Origin: Flavobacterium sp. Root935
GTDB taxonomy: Bacteria; Bacteroidota; Bacteroidia; Flavobacteriales; Flavobacteriaceae
Assembly: GCF_001429295.1 (NCBI RefSeq)
Contig: NZ_LMJL01000008.1
Span: 51,186-115,185 of the forward strand
Direction of reading: 5' to 3'
Length of the DNA: 64,000 bases
In this document: positions 45,638-54,377 of the stretch, piece after piece
Numbering within the stretch: position 1 is the stretch's first letter
Layout of the letters: each line of letters begins with the position of its first letter
The notes under the pieces: generated by a model
The model's database searches: none
Seen by the model: the letters and a program-made list of their open reading frames with translations, nothing else
Told to the model about the DNA's origin: nothing
Position numbers and translations under genes: made by a program

Positions 45638-47731
45638 TTATTCGATGATGCTGATTTCGGCAATCGAAACACTTTGCCCTTTTCCTATGCCAGCTGTTGC
45701 AGCAAATCTTAAAAATCTTGCTTTAACTGCAGCAAAACTCTTAAATTGTTCAATTGGGTTGTGTTTAATATTTGAGAATTCTCCTTCCGATTGTTTAGTC
45801 CATGTGATACTGTCTTCGCTGGTATAAAATTCATAATTCGAAATTAAATTTAAATTATTTCCAACCTGCTGTGGTATATACGTAAAGCCTTTTATTTCCA
45901 TTAATTCACCCATGTCGATAATTACAGATTGAGGCAGTTTATTTTCGTCATTTCCAAAACCCCAGTCAGTATTGGCGTCGCCGTCAATAATTTTTTCAAC
46001 AGTTTTAGTGTCACCGCTTGAAACCGAAATCACTTTCCATTTTTCTTTAGAAACTCCGTATTTAGCCGTTTTAACAGCACTATTAATTTTTTCTTTCGTA
46101 TTTCTGGAAATGGCTTTAATTGTTACTGCTTTATTATAAGTAAAAGGAGTTTTGTATAAAGTGCTTTTTCCAGAAGGCATTTTTCCGTCTAAAGTGTAAT
46201 AAACGGCATTTCCATCTTCCGATTTAATTGTCACCAAGCCATTTTTATCACGAAGAATCTGAGGTTCCTTAACAAAAGTCGGAGCATTATATGCTTGAAT
46301 TGTACTGATTACAAATCCTGCTTTAGCATCCAAAATATTAACTCTAATTGCCGAAGCTGTAACACGGTCTAAACGAAGAATTCTTTTGTAACCAATTGTA
46401 GTTTCATTGGCAATCGTTTTCCATTGTCCGTCAACTTTTGCTTCAACAGAAAATGCTTTTACGCGCTGACCCAATTTTATATATTCCTGAAGTGAAATTC
46501 TATTAATTGCTGTTGGCTTTTTAAACGTAAACTCGATTGCAGCTTGCTTAACTTTGTCGTCTGTTGCCCAATATGTATTTTTATTTCCGTCAATAACATT
46601 TTGAGGTCCGAAATTAGAATCGACTGCTCTTATGTTTGAAGCTTGAACTTTAGAACCAGCCAATAATTCTGTTTTGAAATCGGCTTTTATTGTTGCAACC
46701 AATTCCTTTAATCTCTCTTCATCATTTTCATGAACCAAACCACGTCTGTCAACTGGAAGATTCAATAACAAAGTCGCATTTCTTCCAATTGATTCATAAT
46801 AAATATCAACCATTTCGTCAAGCGAACGAACTTTATCGTCTTCAACGGAATGGTAAAACCATCCTGGTCTGATCGAAACATCGGCTTCACCAGGAACCCA
46901 TTTTTCGCCATCTTCATGTCCAGACATAAATTCGCTGTAATGGACTTTTCCAGCCAATTCATCTTTCTGACGTAATAACGACCAATTGGTTTTTCCGGCA
47001 CGTCCTTCTTCATTCCCAATCCATCTTGCTTCTGATGGTCCAACTCCCCAAACCAAAGTTTTTGGAGCGATATCGTAAATCATTTTATAAGTTTCATCCC
47101 AATTATAATAAGTAAGCGAATTGATTTTTCTGGTTTCATTGGCGCCTCCGTAATAACCATCACCGCCATTTGCACCGTCAAACCACATTTCGAAAACATC
47201 TCCGTAATTTGTCAATAATTCTTTTAATTGATTTCTAAAATACGTTATATATTCAGGTTTTCCGTATTGCGGATGATTTCTGTCCCAAGGCGAAAGATAT
47301 AATCCTAATTTCAAATCGTATTCTTTACAGGCTTCAGCCAATTCTTTTACCAAATCTCCTTTTCCATTTTCCCAAGGTGAATTCTTAACCGAGCGTTCTG
47401 TATAAGCTGATGGCCATAAACAAAAACCGTCGTGATGTTTGGCTACCAAAATAATTCCTTTCATTCCAGCCTCTTTTACCACGCGCGCCCACTGGCGAAC
47501 GTCTAATTGTGACGGATTAAAAAGTTCTGGCGATTCGTCTCCGTAACCCCATTCTTTATTGGTAAAAGTGTTTAATGAAAAGTGTACAAAAGCATAAAAT
47601 TCCATTTCCTGCCAGTCAATTTGTTTTTGCGTCGGAAGCGGTCCAAAAGGCTTTGGAGCATTGGCCAATTCCTGACTCGAAACATTAGAAATTACACCCA
47701 AAAGACATAAGGAAAGGAATATTTTTTTCAT
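45638..47731 (-). CDS. GH29 alpha-L-fucosidase with two C-terminal F5/8 type C-like domains (second copy)
   Basis: 697 residues, signal peptide cut near VSS (residue 19). The catalytic part (30-340) has KHHDGFCLWPS and the nucleophile D185 in EMWFDGANGG. The FDGANGGDGYYGG sequence is typical of the alpha-1,3/1,4-fucosidase subfamily (GH29-B). It is followed by an F5/8 type C-like domain (about 360-490), a short segment with a chitobiase-type C-terminal look (500-560) and a second F5/8-like domain (570-697). These bind sugars. It would remove antennary or core alpha-1,3 fucose. It stands as its own transcription unit with the shared regulatory motif upstream. Confidence 0.93.
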   Translation of the reverse strand: MKKIFLSLCLLGVISNVSSQELANAPKPFGPLPTQKQIDWQEMEFYAFVHFSLNTFTNKEWGYGDESPELFNPSQLDVRQWARVVKEAGMKGIILVAKHHDGFCLWPSAYTERSVKNSPWENGKGDLVKELAEACKEYDLKLGLYLSPWDRNHPQYGKPEYITYFRNQLKELLTNYGDVFEMWFDGANGGDGYYGGANETRKINSLTYYNWDETYKMIYDIAPKTLVWGVGPSEARWIGNEEGRAGKTNWSLLRQKDELAGKVHYSEFMSGHEDGEKWVPGEADVSIRPGWFYHSVEDDKVRSLDEMVDIYYESIGRNATLLLNLPVDRRGLVHENDEERLKELVATIKADFKTELLAGSKVQASNIRAVDSNFGPQNVIDGNKNTYWATDDKVKQAAIEFTFKKPTAINRISLQEYIKLGQRVKAFSVEAKVDGQWKTIANETTIGYKRILRLDRVTASAIRVNILDAKAGFVISTIQAYNAPTFVKEPQILRDKNGLVTIKSEDGNAVYYTLDGKMPSGKSTLYKTPFTYNKAVTIKAISRNTKEKINSAVKTAKYGVSKEKWKVISVSSGDTKTVEKIIDGDANTDWGFGNDENKLPQSVIIDMGELMEIKGFTYIPQQVGNNLNLISNYEFYTSEDSITWTKQSEGEFSNIKHNPIEQFKSFAAVKARFLRFAATAGIGKGQSVSIAEISIIE

Positions 47732-47763
47732 TGCTGATCTGCTTTAAAATGGTCTATAAAGCA

Positions 47764-47813
47764 TAAATGTAGTATAAATTGATTTTCTCATCTACAGAAT
47801 TTCGACCAACAAC
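47764..47813 (-). promoter_or_regulatory. Shared glycan-locus promoter element, second GH29 copy
   Basis: AATTTCGACCAACAAC (47798-47813) is 26 bp from TAAATGTA (plus; TACATTTA on the minus strand, 47764-47771), 67 bp before the GH29 start. Confidence 0.65.
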
Positions 47814-48045
47814 AAATTTAAAAGTGTTTTGGTTTTGAATGTATATTTAAAATATGATTTGACTTGAAAGAGTTTAATCTTCCATCTCAAAATAAAAATC
47901 AAAATAGCGGAAACAACAAACGCAAGCAAAACAAACAATCTGTTTATCATTGTAATTGAAAAACCTAACTTTGTGGCATCTATAAATGGATATGAAAAAA
48001 AACGTATATGTACCATTGGTTAAAAGGCCAAAGCACAATAATTTT
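47814..48045. other. Gene-free spacer upstream of the second GH29
   Basis: Between the promoter element and the YdeI-like gene I see no supported gene. A 74-residue minus-strand frame (47792-48016) overlaps the promoter element and has low-complexity hydrophobic/basic composition, so I do not call it. Confidence 0.5.
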
Positions 48046-48603
48046 TTACAATATTCTCTTTTGATTTTGGCTTTCTATAATCGTTTTTTCAAGACGTGAT
48101 TGTCTCGTTTTTTCCTGCTTGGCACTCATAATCCAATGGATCATTACTTTTTTGTATGAAGGCGCTTGTTTCTCAAAAAATTCCCAAGCTATTTTATTAC
48201 TTTTAAACTCTTTCTCATAAGCTTCATCCAGCGGAACGGGTTCTTTTTCGTGTGAATAGATTTTAGATTTACTTTCCGTTCTAAAACTAAATGCTTTTAA
48301 TCCGGCATCTGTCATAAGTCCTACTTTGGTTAAATCTTCCATCTTTTGAATATTAATCGCGCTCCAAATGCTGGAAGGCTTTCTGGGAGTAAAACGGATG
48401 GTATAACTATCTTGATCTATAGATTTCCGAACGCCATCGATCCACCCAAAACAAAGCGCCTGATCTACAGATTCTGACCAGCTCATAGATGGCTTTTTGC
48501 TGTTAACTTTGTAAAAACCGACCAAAAGTTCTTTCTCTTTTTGGTGATTTTTCTCTAGCCATTTTCTAAATTCGGATTGATTTGCGAAGAAAGTTGGTGT
48601 CAT
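48046..48603 (-). CDS. YdeI/OmpD-associated family protein
   Basis: 185 residues, cytoplasmic. The N-terminal FANQSEFRKWLEKNHQKEKELLVGFYK and the SWSESVDQALCFGWIDGVRKSID segment are characteristic of the YdeI/OmpD-associated (DUF1801-related) family. The C-terminus has the ARFxxxPPSYK-like part (FEKQAPSYKKVMIHWIMSAKQEKTRQSRLEKTI). No enzymatic role is known for the family. It is monocistronic, flanked by a hairpin (48687-48738). Confidence 0.9.
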   Translation of the reverse strand: MTPTFFANQSEFRKWLEKNHQKEKELLVGFYKVNSKKPSMSWSESVDQALCFGWIDGVRKSIDQDSYTIRFTPRKPSSIWSAINIQKMEDLTKVGLMTDAGLKAFSFRTESKSKIYSHEKEPVPLDEAYEKEFKSNKIAWEFFEKQAPSYKKVMIHWIMSAKQEKTRQSRLEKTIIESQNQKRIL

Positions 48604-48686
48604 TATTTTTTTTTATAAATGTACAAAGAATCACACAATCCCGATAGCTATCTGAAGCAGAGGCGCTAAGTTAATTTAAAGAATAA

Positions 48687-48738
48687 AACCATATATGTTA
48701 TCTTAATTAAGAGGAAACTTAAAATAACATATATGGTT
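48687..48738 (-). terminator. 15-bp palindromic hairpin after the AraC-family gene
   Basis: Perfect arms AACCATATATGTTAT (48687-48701) and ATAACATATATGGTT (48724-48738), 22-nt loop. It lies between the AraC gene end and the YdeI gene start. There is no strong T-run, so it is a possible terminator or a repeat. Confidence 0.5.
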
Positions 48739-48759
48739 CAAAATTACTAATGCAATATT

Positions 48760-49680
48760 TTAATTTTTATTAAATAATTCTTTAAATTCGATCGGACTTG
48801 TATTTGTCTTTTTCTTGAAAAGTTTATTAAATGACTGCGGATGTTCAAAACCTAATTTATAAGCGATCTCTGAAACCGAAAAAGTTCCTTTGGCAATGTA
48901 TTCTTTAGCTTTTTCTATTAATTTGTCATGAATAAACTGTTGTGTATTTTGTCCCGAAGTACTTCGTAATAAATCGCTCAAATATCTGGAGGACAACTGC
49001 AATTCGTCTGCAACATATTGAACCGTTGGCAAACCATTTTCTTGTGGTTTTTCGCTATTAAAATAATCTTCTAATAAATTTTCCAGTTTAGAAAGCACAT
49101 CATTATTAACCGCTTTTCGGGTTATAAATTGTCGATTGTAAAATCGATTACTGTAATTCAGCAAAAGTTCTATTTGCGAGATAATAACATCCTGACTAAA
49201 ATGATCGATTCGTTCGTTCAGTTCATTCTGAATATTTATAAAAACGCCTAAAATTGTCTCTTTTTCTTTTTCTGAAAGATATAAAGCTTCGGCAGCCGAA
49301 TAAGAGAAAAATCCATATTTTTTAATATTTTCATTTAAAGAATATGGACGAAAAAAATCTGGATGAATATTTAATGACATACCGCTGTAATCGGCTTCTT
49401 CTTCCTGCATTTTCAAAACTTGCCCCGGAGAAACAAACGACATTCCGCCTTCTTCAAAATCGTAAAAACCATGTCCGTAACGCAGTTTTCCTGTAAAATT
49501 TGTCTTGAAAGATATCTTATAAAAATCCAAAACAATTCCATTTTCAAAATCTGTGGGCTCAAATACGGCTTCGCCATAATTCAAAATGCTAATTAGCGGA
49601 TGCAATGGTTTCGGTTGTCCCATTGCTTTATGCAACTCCGAAATGGTATTGAATATTCTGGGTTGGTTTTTCATTTTCAT
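48760..49680 (-). CDS. AraC/XylS family transcriptional regulator
   Basis: 306 residues. The N-terminal ~180 residues form a cupin-like ligand-binding domain (LRYGHGFYDFEEGGMSFVSPGQVL). The C-terminal ~100 carry two helix-turn-helix motifs (VQYVADELQLSSRYLSDLLRSTSG and VSEIAYKLGFEHPQSFNKLFKKKTNTSPIEF). It is the last gene of a small operon SDR - 101-residue protein - AraC (gaps 11 and 32 bp), so it probably autoregulates these genes. The ligand is unknown. Confidence 0.93.
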   Translation of the reverse strand: MKMKNQPRIFNTISELHKAMGQPKPLHPLISILNYGEAVFEPTDFENGIVLDFYKISFKTNFTGKLRYGHGFYDFEEGGMSFVSPGQVLKMQEEEADYSGMSLNIHPDFFRPYSLNENIKKYGFFSYSAAEALYLSEKEKETILGVFINIQNELNERIDHFSQDVIISQIELLLNYSNRFYNRQFITRKAVNNDVLSKLENLLEDYFNSEKPQENGLPTVQYVADELQLSSRYLSDLLRSTSGQNTQQFIHDKLIEKAKEYIAKGTFSVSEIAYKLGFEHPQSFNKLFKKKTNTSPIEFKELFNKN

Positions 49681-49712
49681 GGATGAATGTACAGCTTAAA
49701 ACGCTGAATATT

Positions 49713-50018
49713 TTACAAATTTACAAAATGTTCGACTGGCGCAATGTTCCAGCTCACAGTACTTTGATCGATCATATCATGTACGGGCGAATCTCTCAAT
49801 TCAGTCATTAATTTATGCATTGCACTTGTACCATCTTCTTCGCTGTCCCAAACCAGCATATCATACACGACATCTTTCTTTAATTCGAAAATAGTTCGGG
49901 AACGAAATCCTTTTTGGCGTTTCAAAAATGCATCAATTGCAGCATTAGCTTCAATAAACTGTTTTGTTGTAAATCCTTTCAATTTAAAGGTAGTCAATTC
50001 TATAGCTTGATTTTTCAT
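49713..50018 (-). CDS. Small dimeric alpha/beta-barrel-like protein
   Basis: 101 residues, no signal. The pattern of alternating strands and helices and the LxAFLKRQKGFRSRTIFEL and DMLVWDSEEDGTSAMHKL segments resembles antibiotic-biosynthesis monooxygenase/EthD-like ferredoxin folds. No catalytic residue can be named. It sits between the SDR and AraC genes in one operon, so it may act on the same compound. The family assignment is tentative. Confidence 0.7.
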   Translation of the reverse strand: MKNQAIELTTFKLKGFTTKQFIEANAAIDAFLKRQKGFRSRTIFELKKDVVYDMLVWDSEEDGTSAMHKLMTELRDSPVHDMIDQSTVSWNIAPVEHFVNL

Positions 50019-50029
50019 CTGATCTAAAA

Positions 50030-50836
50030 TTAAAAAGTAAACATTGTTTTGATACTTTTCACCTGATTTTCAGCTCCCAAACTTAAGCGCTCATTGTATA
50101 ATGCGTTGGCATCATTTCCGGCAATATAACGTAATTGATTCTTATTATCTGTCGCAGCTTCGTAGATAATTTGAGCGACATCTTCGGCTTTTGTATAATT
50201 TTCTAATTGTTCTGCGCTATACCCTTTACTCACTTCAAAAGTTAGTTTTTCATATGCTTCGTGTTGTGCAACTTCCATAGATCGTATGGCAAAATCTGTT
50301 TTCATGCCGCCTGGAGCCACAACTTTTACTTGTATTCCAAACTGGACTAATTCTGATGCCAGACTTTCTGAAAATCCATCTACGGCAAACTTTGTTGCGC
50401 TATAAATCGAACAAGTAGGAAAACCCATTAATCCGAAAGTAGAAGTAATATTAATGAATGTACCGCTTTTTTTCTCTCGGAAGTGAGATACAAAAGCTTT
50501 TGAAACTCGAATAACCCCAAATAAATTAGTCACGATCTGACGTTCGATTTGATGATTTTCTAAAGATTCTAAAGCGCCAATTAAACCATAACCAGCATTA
50601 TTTAAAACTACATCGATCGAATAATTTTCTGTAATACTTTTAATCGTAGAATCAATTTGCTCTGAATTTGTCACGTCTAACGGAAGTACAATCACATTTT
50701 CTAATTGATTTAATTCTGTTTCCTTTTCTGGATTACGCATGGTCGCAATTACCTGCCAGCCTTTGCTTTGAAATAATTTTGCTGTAGATTTTCCTAATCC
50801 TGTTGAAGCTCCTGTAATAAAAATTGTCTTTTGCAT
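50030..50836 (-). CDS. Short-chain dehydrogenase/reductase (SDR)
   Basis: 268 residues. The Rossmann motif TGASTGLGKSTAKLF at residues 7-21, the NNAG motif (about 85) and the catalytic YSATKFA (Y..K) near 145-150 are all present, plus the PGGMKTDF segment after it. Classical NAD(P)-dependent reductase of unknown substrate. It is first in an operon with a small barrel protein and an AraC regulator, all on the minus strand. Confidence 0.95.
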   Translation of the reverse strand: MQKTIFITGASTGLGKSTAKLFQSKGWQVIATMRNPEKETELNQLENVIVLPLDVTNSEQIDSTIKSITENYSIDVVLNNAGYGLIGALESLENHQIERQIVTNLFGVIRVSKAFVSHFREKKSGTFINITSTFGLMGFPTCSIYSATKFAVDGFSESLASELVQFGIQVKVVAPGGMKTDFAIRSMEVAQHEAYEKLTFEVSKGYSAEQLENYTKAEDVAQIIYEAATDNKNQLRYIAGNDANALYNERLSLGAENQVKSIKTMFTF

Positions 50837-50932
50837 TTTTAATTATTTTAAAATTATAATGCAAAGATCAGCCGAAGTATAAAGGTGTTTGTAGCCGTTT
50901 TGGAAGATCTATTAGCCAAAATGACGGATACT

Positions 50933-50962
50933 AAAAAACTCCATTATTTCTAATGGAGTTTT
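50933..50962 (-). terminator. Terminator of the endonuclease V-like gene
   Basis: Stem AAAACTCCATTA/TAATGGAGTTTT with a TTTC loop and a T-run on both sides. An identical copy of about 29 bp lies at 51533-51561, exactly 600 bp away, on the other side of the gene. Confidence 0.8.
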
Positions 50963-50964
50963 GG

Positions 50965-51471
50965 TTATAAATTCTCTTTCGTCAATCGATCCAGCTCTTT
51001 CAACAATGTTGGAATTCTAAATTCTCCTGACATACTTTTTACTTTTTGAACTGCATCATCCAGTTCAATACCAATTGCCGTAACGTATAAGGGTTTCTGG
51101 CTGTCACCTCTTAATATCCCGACTTTATCTTTTTCAATCGATGCAAAATTTGTTTTGGCAACGCCAATAATCGGAATTTCTTTATTAAGCCTTTCGTATA
51201 AATGTCCGCCTAAACCATATTTTTTATCATCATCTAAATAAACAAAACTATCCACTATTATAACATCAACTTTTGCTAGATCTATTTGATTTAATAAACT
51301 TAAAATACAGGGAAGTTCTCTTCTGTAAAACTCACCAGGAATATATTCTTCTACATTTTCTATTATTTCGGTGTGAATTTTAAAGTTTTTACTTTCATTC
51401 CATTCTTCAAATTCCAAACAAACTGTTTTGGCTTTTCCGTCAAAATAGTAAGTATCAAATGCTAATATCAT
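50965..51471 (-). CDS. nfi: Endonuclease V-like protein (short form)
   Basis: 168 residues, versus ~220 for E. coli endonuclease V. Core features are kept: D6 in LAFDTYY, E52 in FYRRELPCIL, D74 in VIIVDSF, and the YGLGGHLYERLNKEIPIIGVAKTNF region that forms the active-site pocket. The end FRIPTLLKELDRLTKE matches the usual RxPexxRxADRL tail. The enzyme cuts DNA or RNA at deoxyinosine or inosine. It is shorter and divergent, so activity should be treated with caution. It is a single gene flanked by identical terminator hairpins. Confidence 0.8.
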   Translation of the reverse strand: MILAFDTYYFDGKAKTVCLEFEEWNESKNFKIHTEIIENVEEYIPGEFYRRELPCILSLLNQIDLAKVDVIIVDSFVYLDDDKKYGLGGHLYERLNKEIPIIGVAKTNFASIEKDKVGILRGDSQKPLYVTAIGIELDDAVQKVKSMSGEFRIPTLLKELDRLTKENL

Positions 51472-51913
51472 AGTGTTTTATTTCTTATCAAAGATGCTAA
51501 TATAAGACAAAATCTACTTTGTAACTTCATACAAAAAACTCCATTATTTCTAATGGAGTTTACTGATTTTTTAAATTTAGATCTAAATATTTCGCTCCCA
51601 TGGAGCTTGTGATAATCTTGTTAATTCTTTTCTATAAATATTTCGCTCTTACAGAGCTGAAAAACTATTTAATTGCATAACAAACACAATAGGAGCTTAA
51701 TTTATAGAATTTCTAAATTTTAATTTTAGATTCAAATATTTCGCTCCCATGGAGCTCTTATAAATTCGAAAATTCTTTTCTATAAATATTTCGCTCTTCC
51801 AGATCTGAAAACTATTTAATTCTTTAGAACAAGCTCCAGCGGAGCGAAATATTTATAGAAAACGGTAAAAATCACGAAAAAAGCCCCAGCGGGGCGAAAT
51901 ATAAATTCAACGA
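51472..51913. repeat. Array of six REP-like palindromes plus a duplicate terminator hairpin
   Basis: No gene. The hairpin copy is at 51533-51561. Then six REP-like units follow: four with the CGCTC...GAGCT (or GATCT) hairpin preceded by AAATATTT (about 51585-51606, 51634-51658, 51733-51756, 51782-51806) and two inverted ones (51832-51860 and 51882-51905). Units of the same family occur at 10259-10363. Confidence 0.8.
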
Positions 51914-54334
51914 TCAATTAATCTTTATATCAATCGACGAAACTGGAATTCCATTTCCTGTCGTCGCCTTCAACTGAATATTTTCTTTTTTTCCGTTTGA
52001 TTGAATAATCGCAATACATTTACCATTAAACAACTTACAGGAATTCGCTTTAAACGACTCCAAATTGGCCTGATAACCATTATCAACACCAACTAATTTT
52101 CCTCCGCCAGTCACTTCAAAATTGATTAAATCCATAGCATTTGGCAATAAGTTTCCATCTTTATCTATCATAGAAACCGTGACATAAACCAAATCGTAAG
52201 TATCGTTTTTAATTGTCGTTTTATCTGCTTTTAGATCTATTTTTGAAGCTTCTCCCGCTGTGCGAATTTCTTTTTCTAAAACTAATTTTCCGTTCTTTCT
52301 TGAAACAGCTTTTAATGTTCCTGGTTCAAATTTCACTTTCCATGAAATATGCAAGTCATCATTTTGTTTTGATTTTGTTCCGAGAGATTTTCCGTTTAAG
52401 AATAATTCCACTTCATCGGCATTGTTGTAATATGCCCAAACTTCTACTTCCTGATCTTTTTTCCAGTTCCAATGCGGAAAAATATGCAGCATTGTCTTGT
52501 TCGACCATTCACTTTGGTACATATAATATACATCTTTTGGAAGTCCAGCCAAATCCACAATTCCGAAATAAGAACTTCTCGCCGGATACGGATATGGATC
52601 AGGTTCTCCGATATAATCAAAACCGGTCCATATAAAAGTTCCCGCCATGAAATCCTGTTTTTTAATAGTTTTCCAGTTTTCTTCGTGCGTTGCGCCCCAG
52701 TACGATTTCACCTGATCGTAAGCTGAAACCGTCCAGTCTGCATTCCCGTCAAATGGAGCACCGTGTTTGGTTGGCCAGGCTTTAATTCCATCTGGAAAAT
52801 CATAATGTCCGCGTGTTTCTAAAGCCGAAACGCTTTCTGAAGCCAATATTTTTTGTCCTTTAAAACGAGTTGGAAAATCTTTATAATCTTCGTGTTTGTA
52901 ATTAAACCCTAAAAGATCCAAAGCTCCAGATTGATAAATAAAATTCTTTTCAATAACATTTTCGGTCAAAGCCGAAGTTACAGGACGAGTCGTATCTAAC
53001 GATTTCACGATTTTAGCCAGTTCTCTTGTAATCGCAATTCCTGTCGAATCAAACTGTTCTCTAATTTCATTCCCAATACTCCACATCATAACCGATGGGT
53101 GATTGCGGTCTCTTTTAATAAAATCTTCTAAATCCTGTTTGTGCCACGCATCCCAATTTTTGTGGTAATCGTTGGTCACTTTTTTCTTCTTCCAAACGTC
53201 AAAAGCTTCGTCCTGAACGATGAACCCCATTTCGTCACACAATTGCATCATTTCCAAAGAATGAGGATTATGAGACATTCTAATGGCGTTTGCGCCCATT
53301 TCTTTCATCAAAGTCAGTTTTCTTCTTACCGCATGAATATTTTCGACAGCTCCTAAAGCGCCATTATCATGATGTAGGCAGACTCCCAAAATCTTCGTTG
53401 GTTTTCCGTTTAAAGAAAATCCTTTCGCCGAATCAAAACTAAAGAAACGGAAACCAAGAGGCGTTTCGTAATTGTCAACTAATTTCGATTTCTCATAAAT
53501 TTTAGTAACTACTTTATACAAATATGGGTTTTCAGTATCCCACAATTTTGGCTGATTTAAAACCAAATCGTGAATCTTTTTCTCTGACGTTTTAGCCGAT
53601 ATTTTTTCCGTTGAAGTGAAATTAGCTACTTCTTTATTGTCCGCATTTAAAACTGAAGTAACTAGTTTAAATTCTTTCGAAGTTTCATTGTCATTATCAA
53701 TCGTAACTTCTAAATGAATCTTAGATTTTGCTGCAGAAACTTCAGGCGTGGTAACAAAAGTTCCCCACTTCCCTACATGCAATTTTTCGCTGGCAACCAA
53801 ACGTACATTTCTGTAAATTCCCGAACCCGTATACCATCTTGAATTCGGTTGTGCATCGTTATCGACTTTTACCGCGATAATATTCTCTTTTCCAAAGTTG
53901 ACATATTTCGATAAATCATACCCAAATGAAATATAACCATTTGGGCGCATTCCTAAAGATTTGCCATTTATGAAAACTTCGCTGTTTTTAAAAACGCCGT
54001 CAAACTCAACCGAAACCGTTTTGTTTTTCCAGTTTGCAGGAACAGTAAATATTTTGCGGTACCAGCCTTTTCCAGCGGGTAGAAATCCCTGCGCTTGTTT
54101 GGTTTTAGCATCTTTATCAAAAGCGCCTTCAATACTCCAATCATGAGGCAGTTGAAGAGTTCTCCAATCTTTCACATCGAAATTTGATTGAATTGCATCT
54201 GGATAATCTCCTAATTTAAAGTTCCAGTTTTTATTGAAATCTTCGACAATTCTGGCTTGTTTTTGCGCAAAAATTGAAATCGAAAACAATAAGGCTATTG
54301 TAATTTTTTGAAATATGTTTTTATGTTTAATCAT
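51914..54334 (-). CDS. GH2 beta-galactosidase-type glycoside hydrolase
   Basis: About 806 residues from the ATG at 54334, which opens the signal peptide MIKHKNIFQKITIALLFS. Reading further upstream would run into palindromic repeats. Domain order: sugar-binding jelly roll (30-185), immunoglobulin-like domain (190-300), catalytic barrel (300-600) with acid/base E423 in SIGNE and nucleophile E500 in LASESVSA, then DUF4982-like and Ig-like domains (600-806). It removes beta-linked galactose or glucuronic acid in the periplasm. It begins a second carbohydrate cluster (54-64 kb). Confidence 0.92.
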   Translation of the reverse strand: MIKHKNIFQKITIALLFSISIFAQKQARIVEDFNKNWNFKLGDYPDAIQSNFDVKDWRTLQLPHDWSIEGAFDKDAKTKQAQGFLPAGKGWYRKIFTVPANWKNKTVSVEFDGVFKNSEVFINGKSLGMRPNGYISFGYDLSKYVNFGKENIIAVKVDNDAQPNSRWYTGSGIYRNVRLVASEKLHVGKWGTFVTTPEVSAAKSKIHLEVTIDNDNETSKEFKLVTSVLNADNKEVANFTSTEKISAKTSEKKIHDLVLNQPKLWDTENPYLYKVVTKIYEKSKLVDNYETPLGFRFFSFDSAKGFSLNGKPTKILGVCLHHDNGALGAVENIHAVRRKLTLMKEMGANAIRMSHNPHSLEMMQLCDEMGFIVQDEAFDVWKKKKVTNDYHKNWDAWHKQDLEDFIKRDRNHPSVMMWSIGNEIREQFDSTGIAITRELAKIVKSLDTTRPVTSALTENVIEKNFIYQSGALDLLGFNYKHEDYKDFPTRFKGQKILASESVSALETRGHYDFPDGIKAWPTKHGAPFDGNADWTVSAYDQVKSYWGATHEENWKTIKKQDFMAGTFIWTGFDYIGEPDPYPYPARSSYFGIVDLAGLPKDVYYMYQSEWSNKTMLHIFPHWNWKKDQEVEVWAYYNNADEVELFLNGKSLGTKSKQNDDLHISWKVKFEPGTLKAVSRKNGKLVLEKEIRTAGEASKIDLKADKTTIKNDTYDLVYVTVSMIDKDGNLLPNAMDLINFEVTGGGKLVGVDNGYQANLESFKANSCKLFNGKCIAIIQSNGKKENIQLKATTGNGIPVSSIDIKIN

Positions 54335-54377
54335 AAATATGTTTTTTATTCTAATAAAATCTTCACACGTTTTTTCC

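Noticed and set aside
47792..48016. 74-residue minus-strand ORF
   Set aside because: It overlaps the shared promoter element of the second GH29 gene and is a low-complexity hydrophobic/basic stretch without family resemblance.
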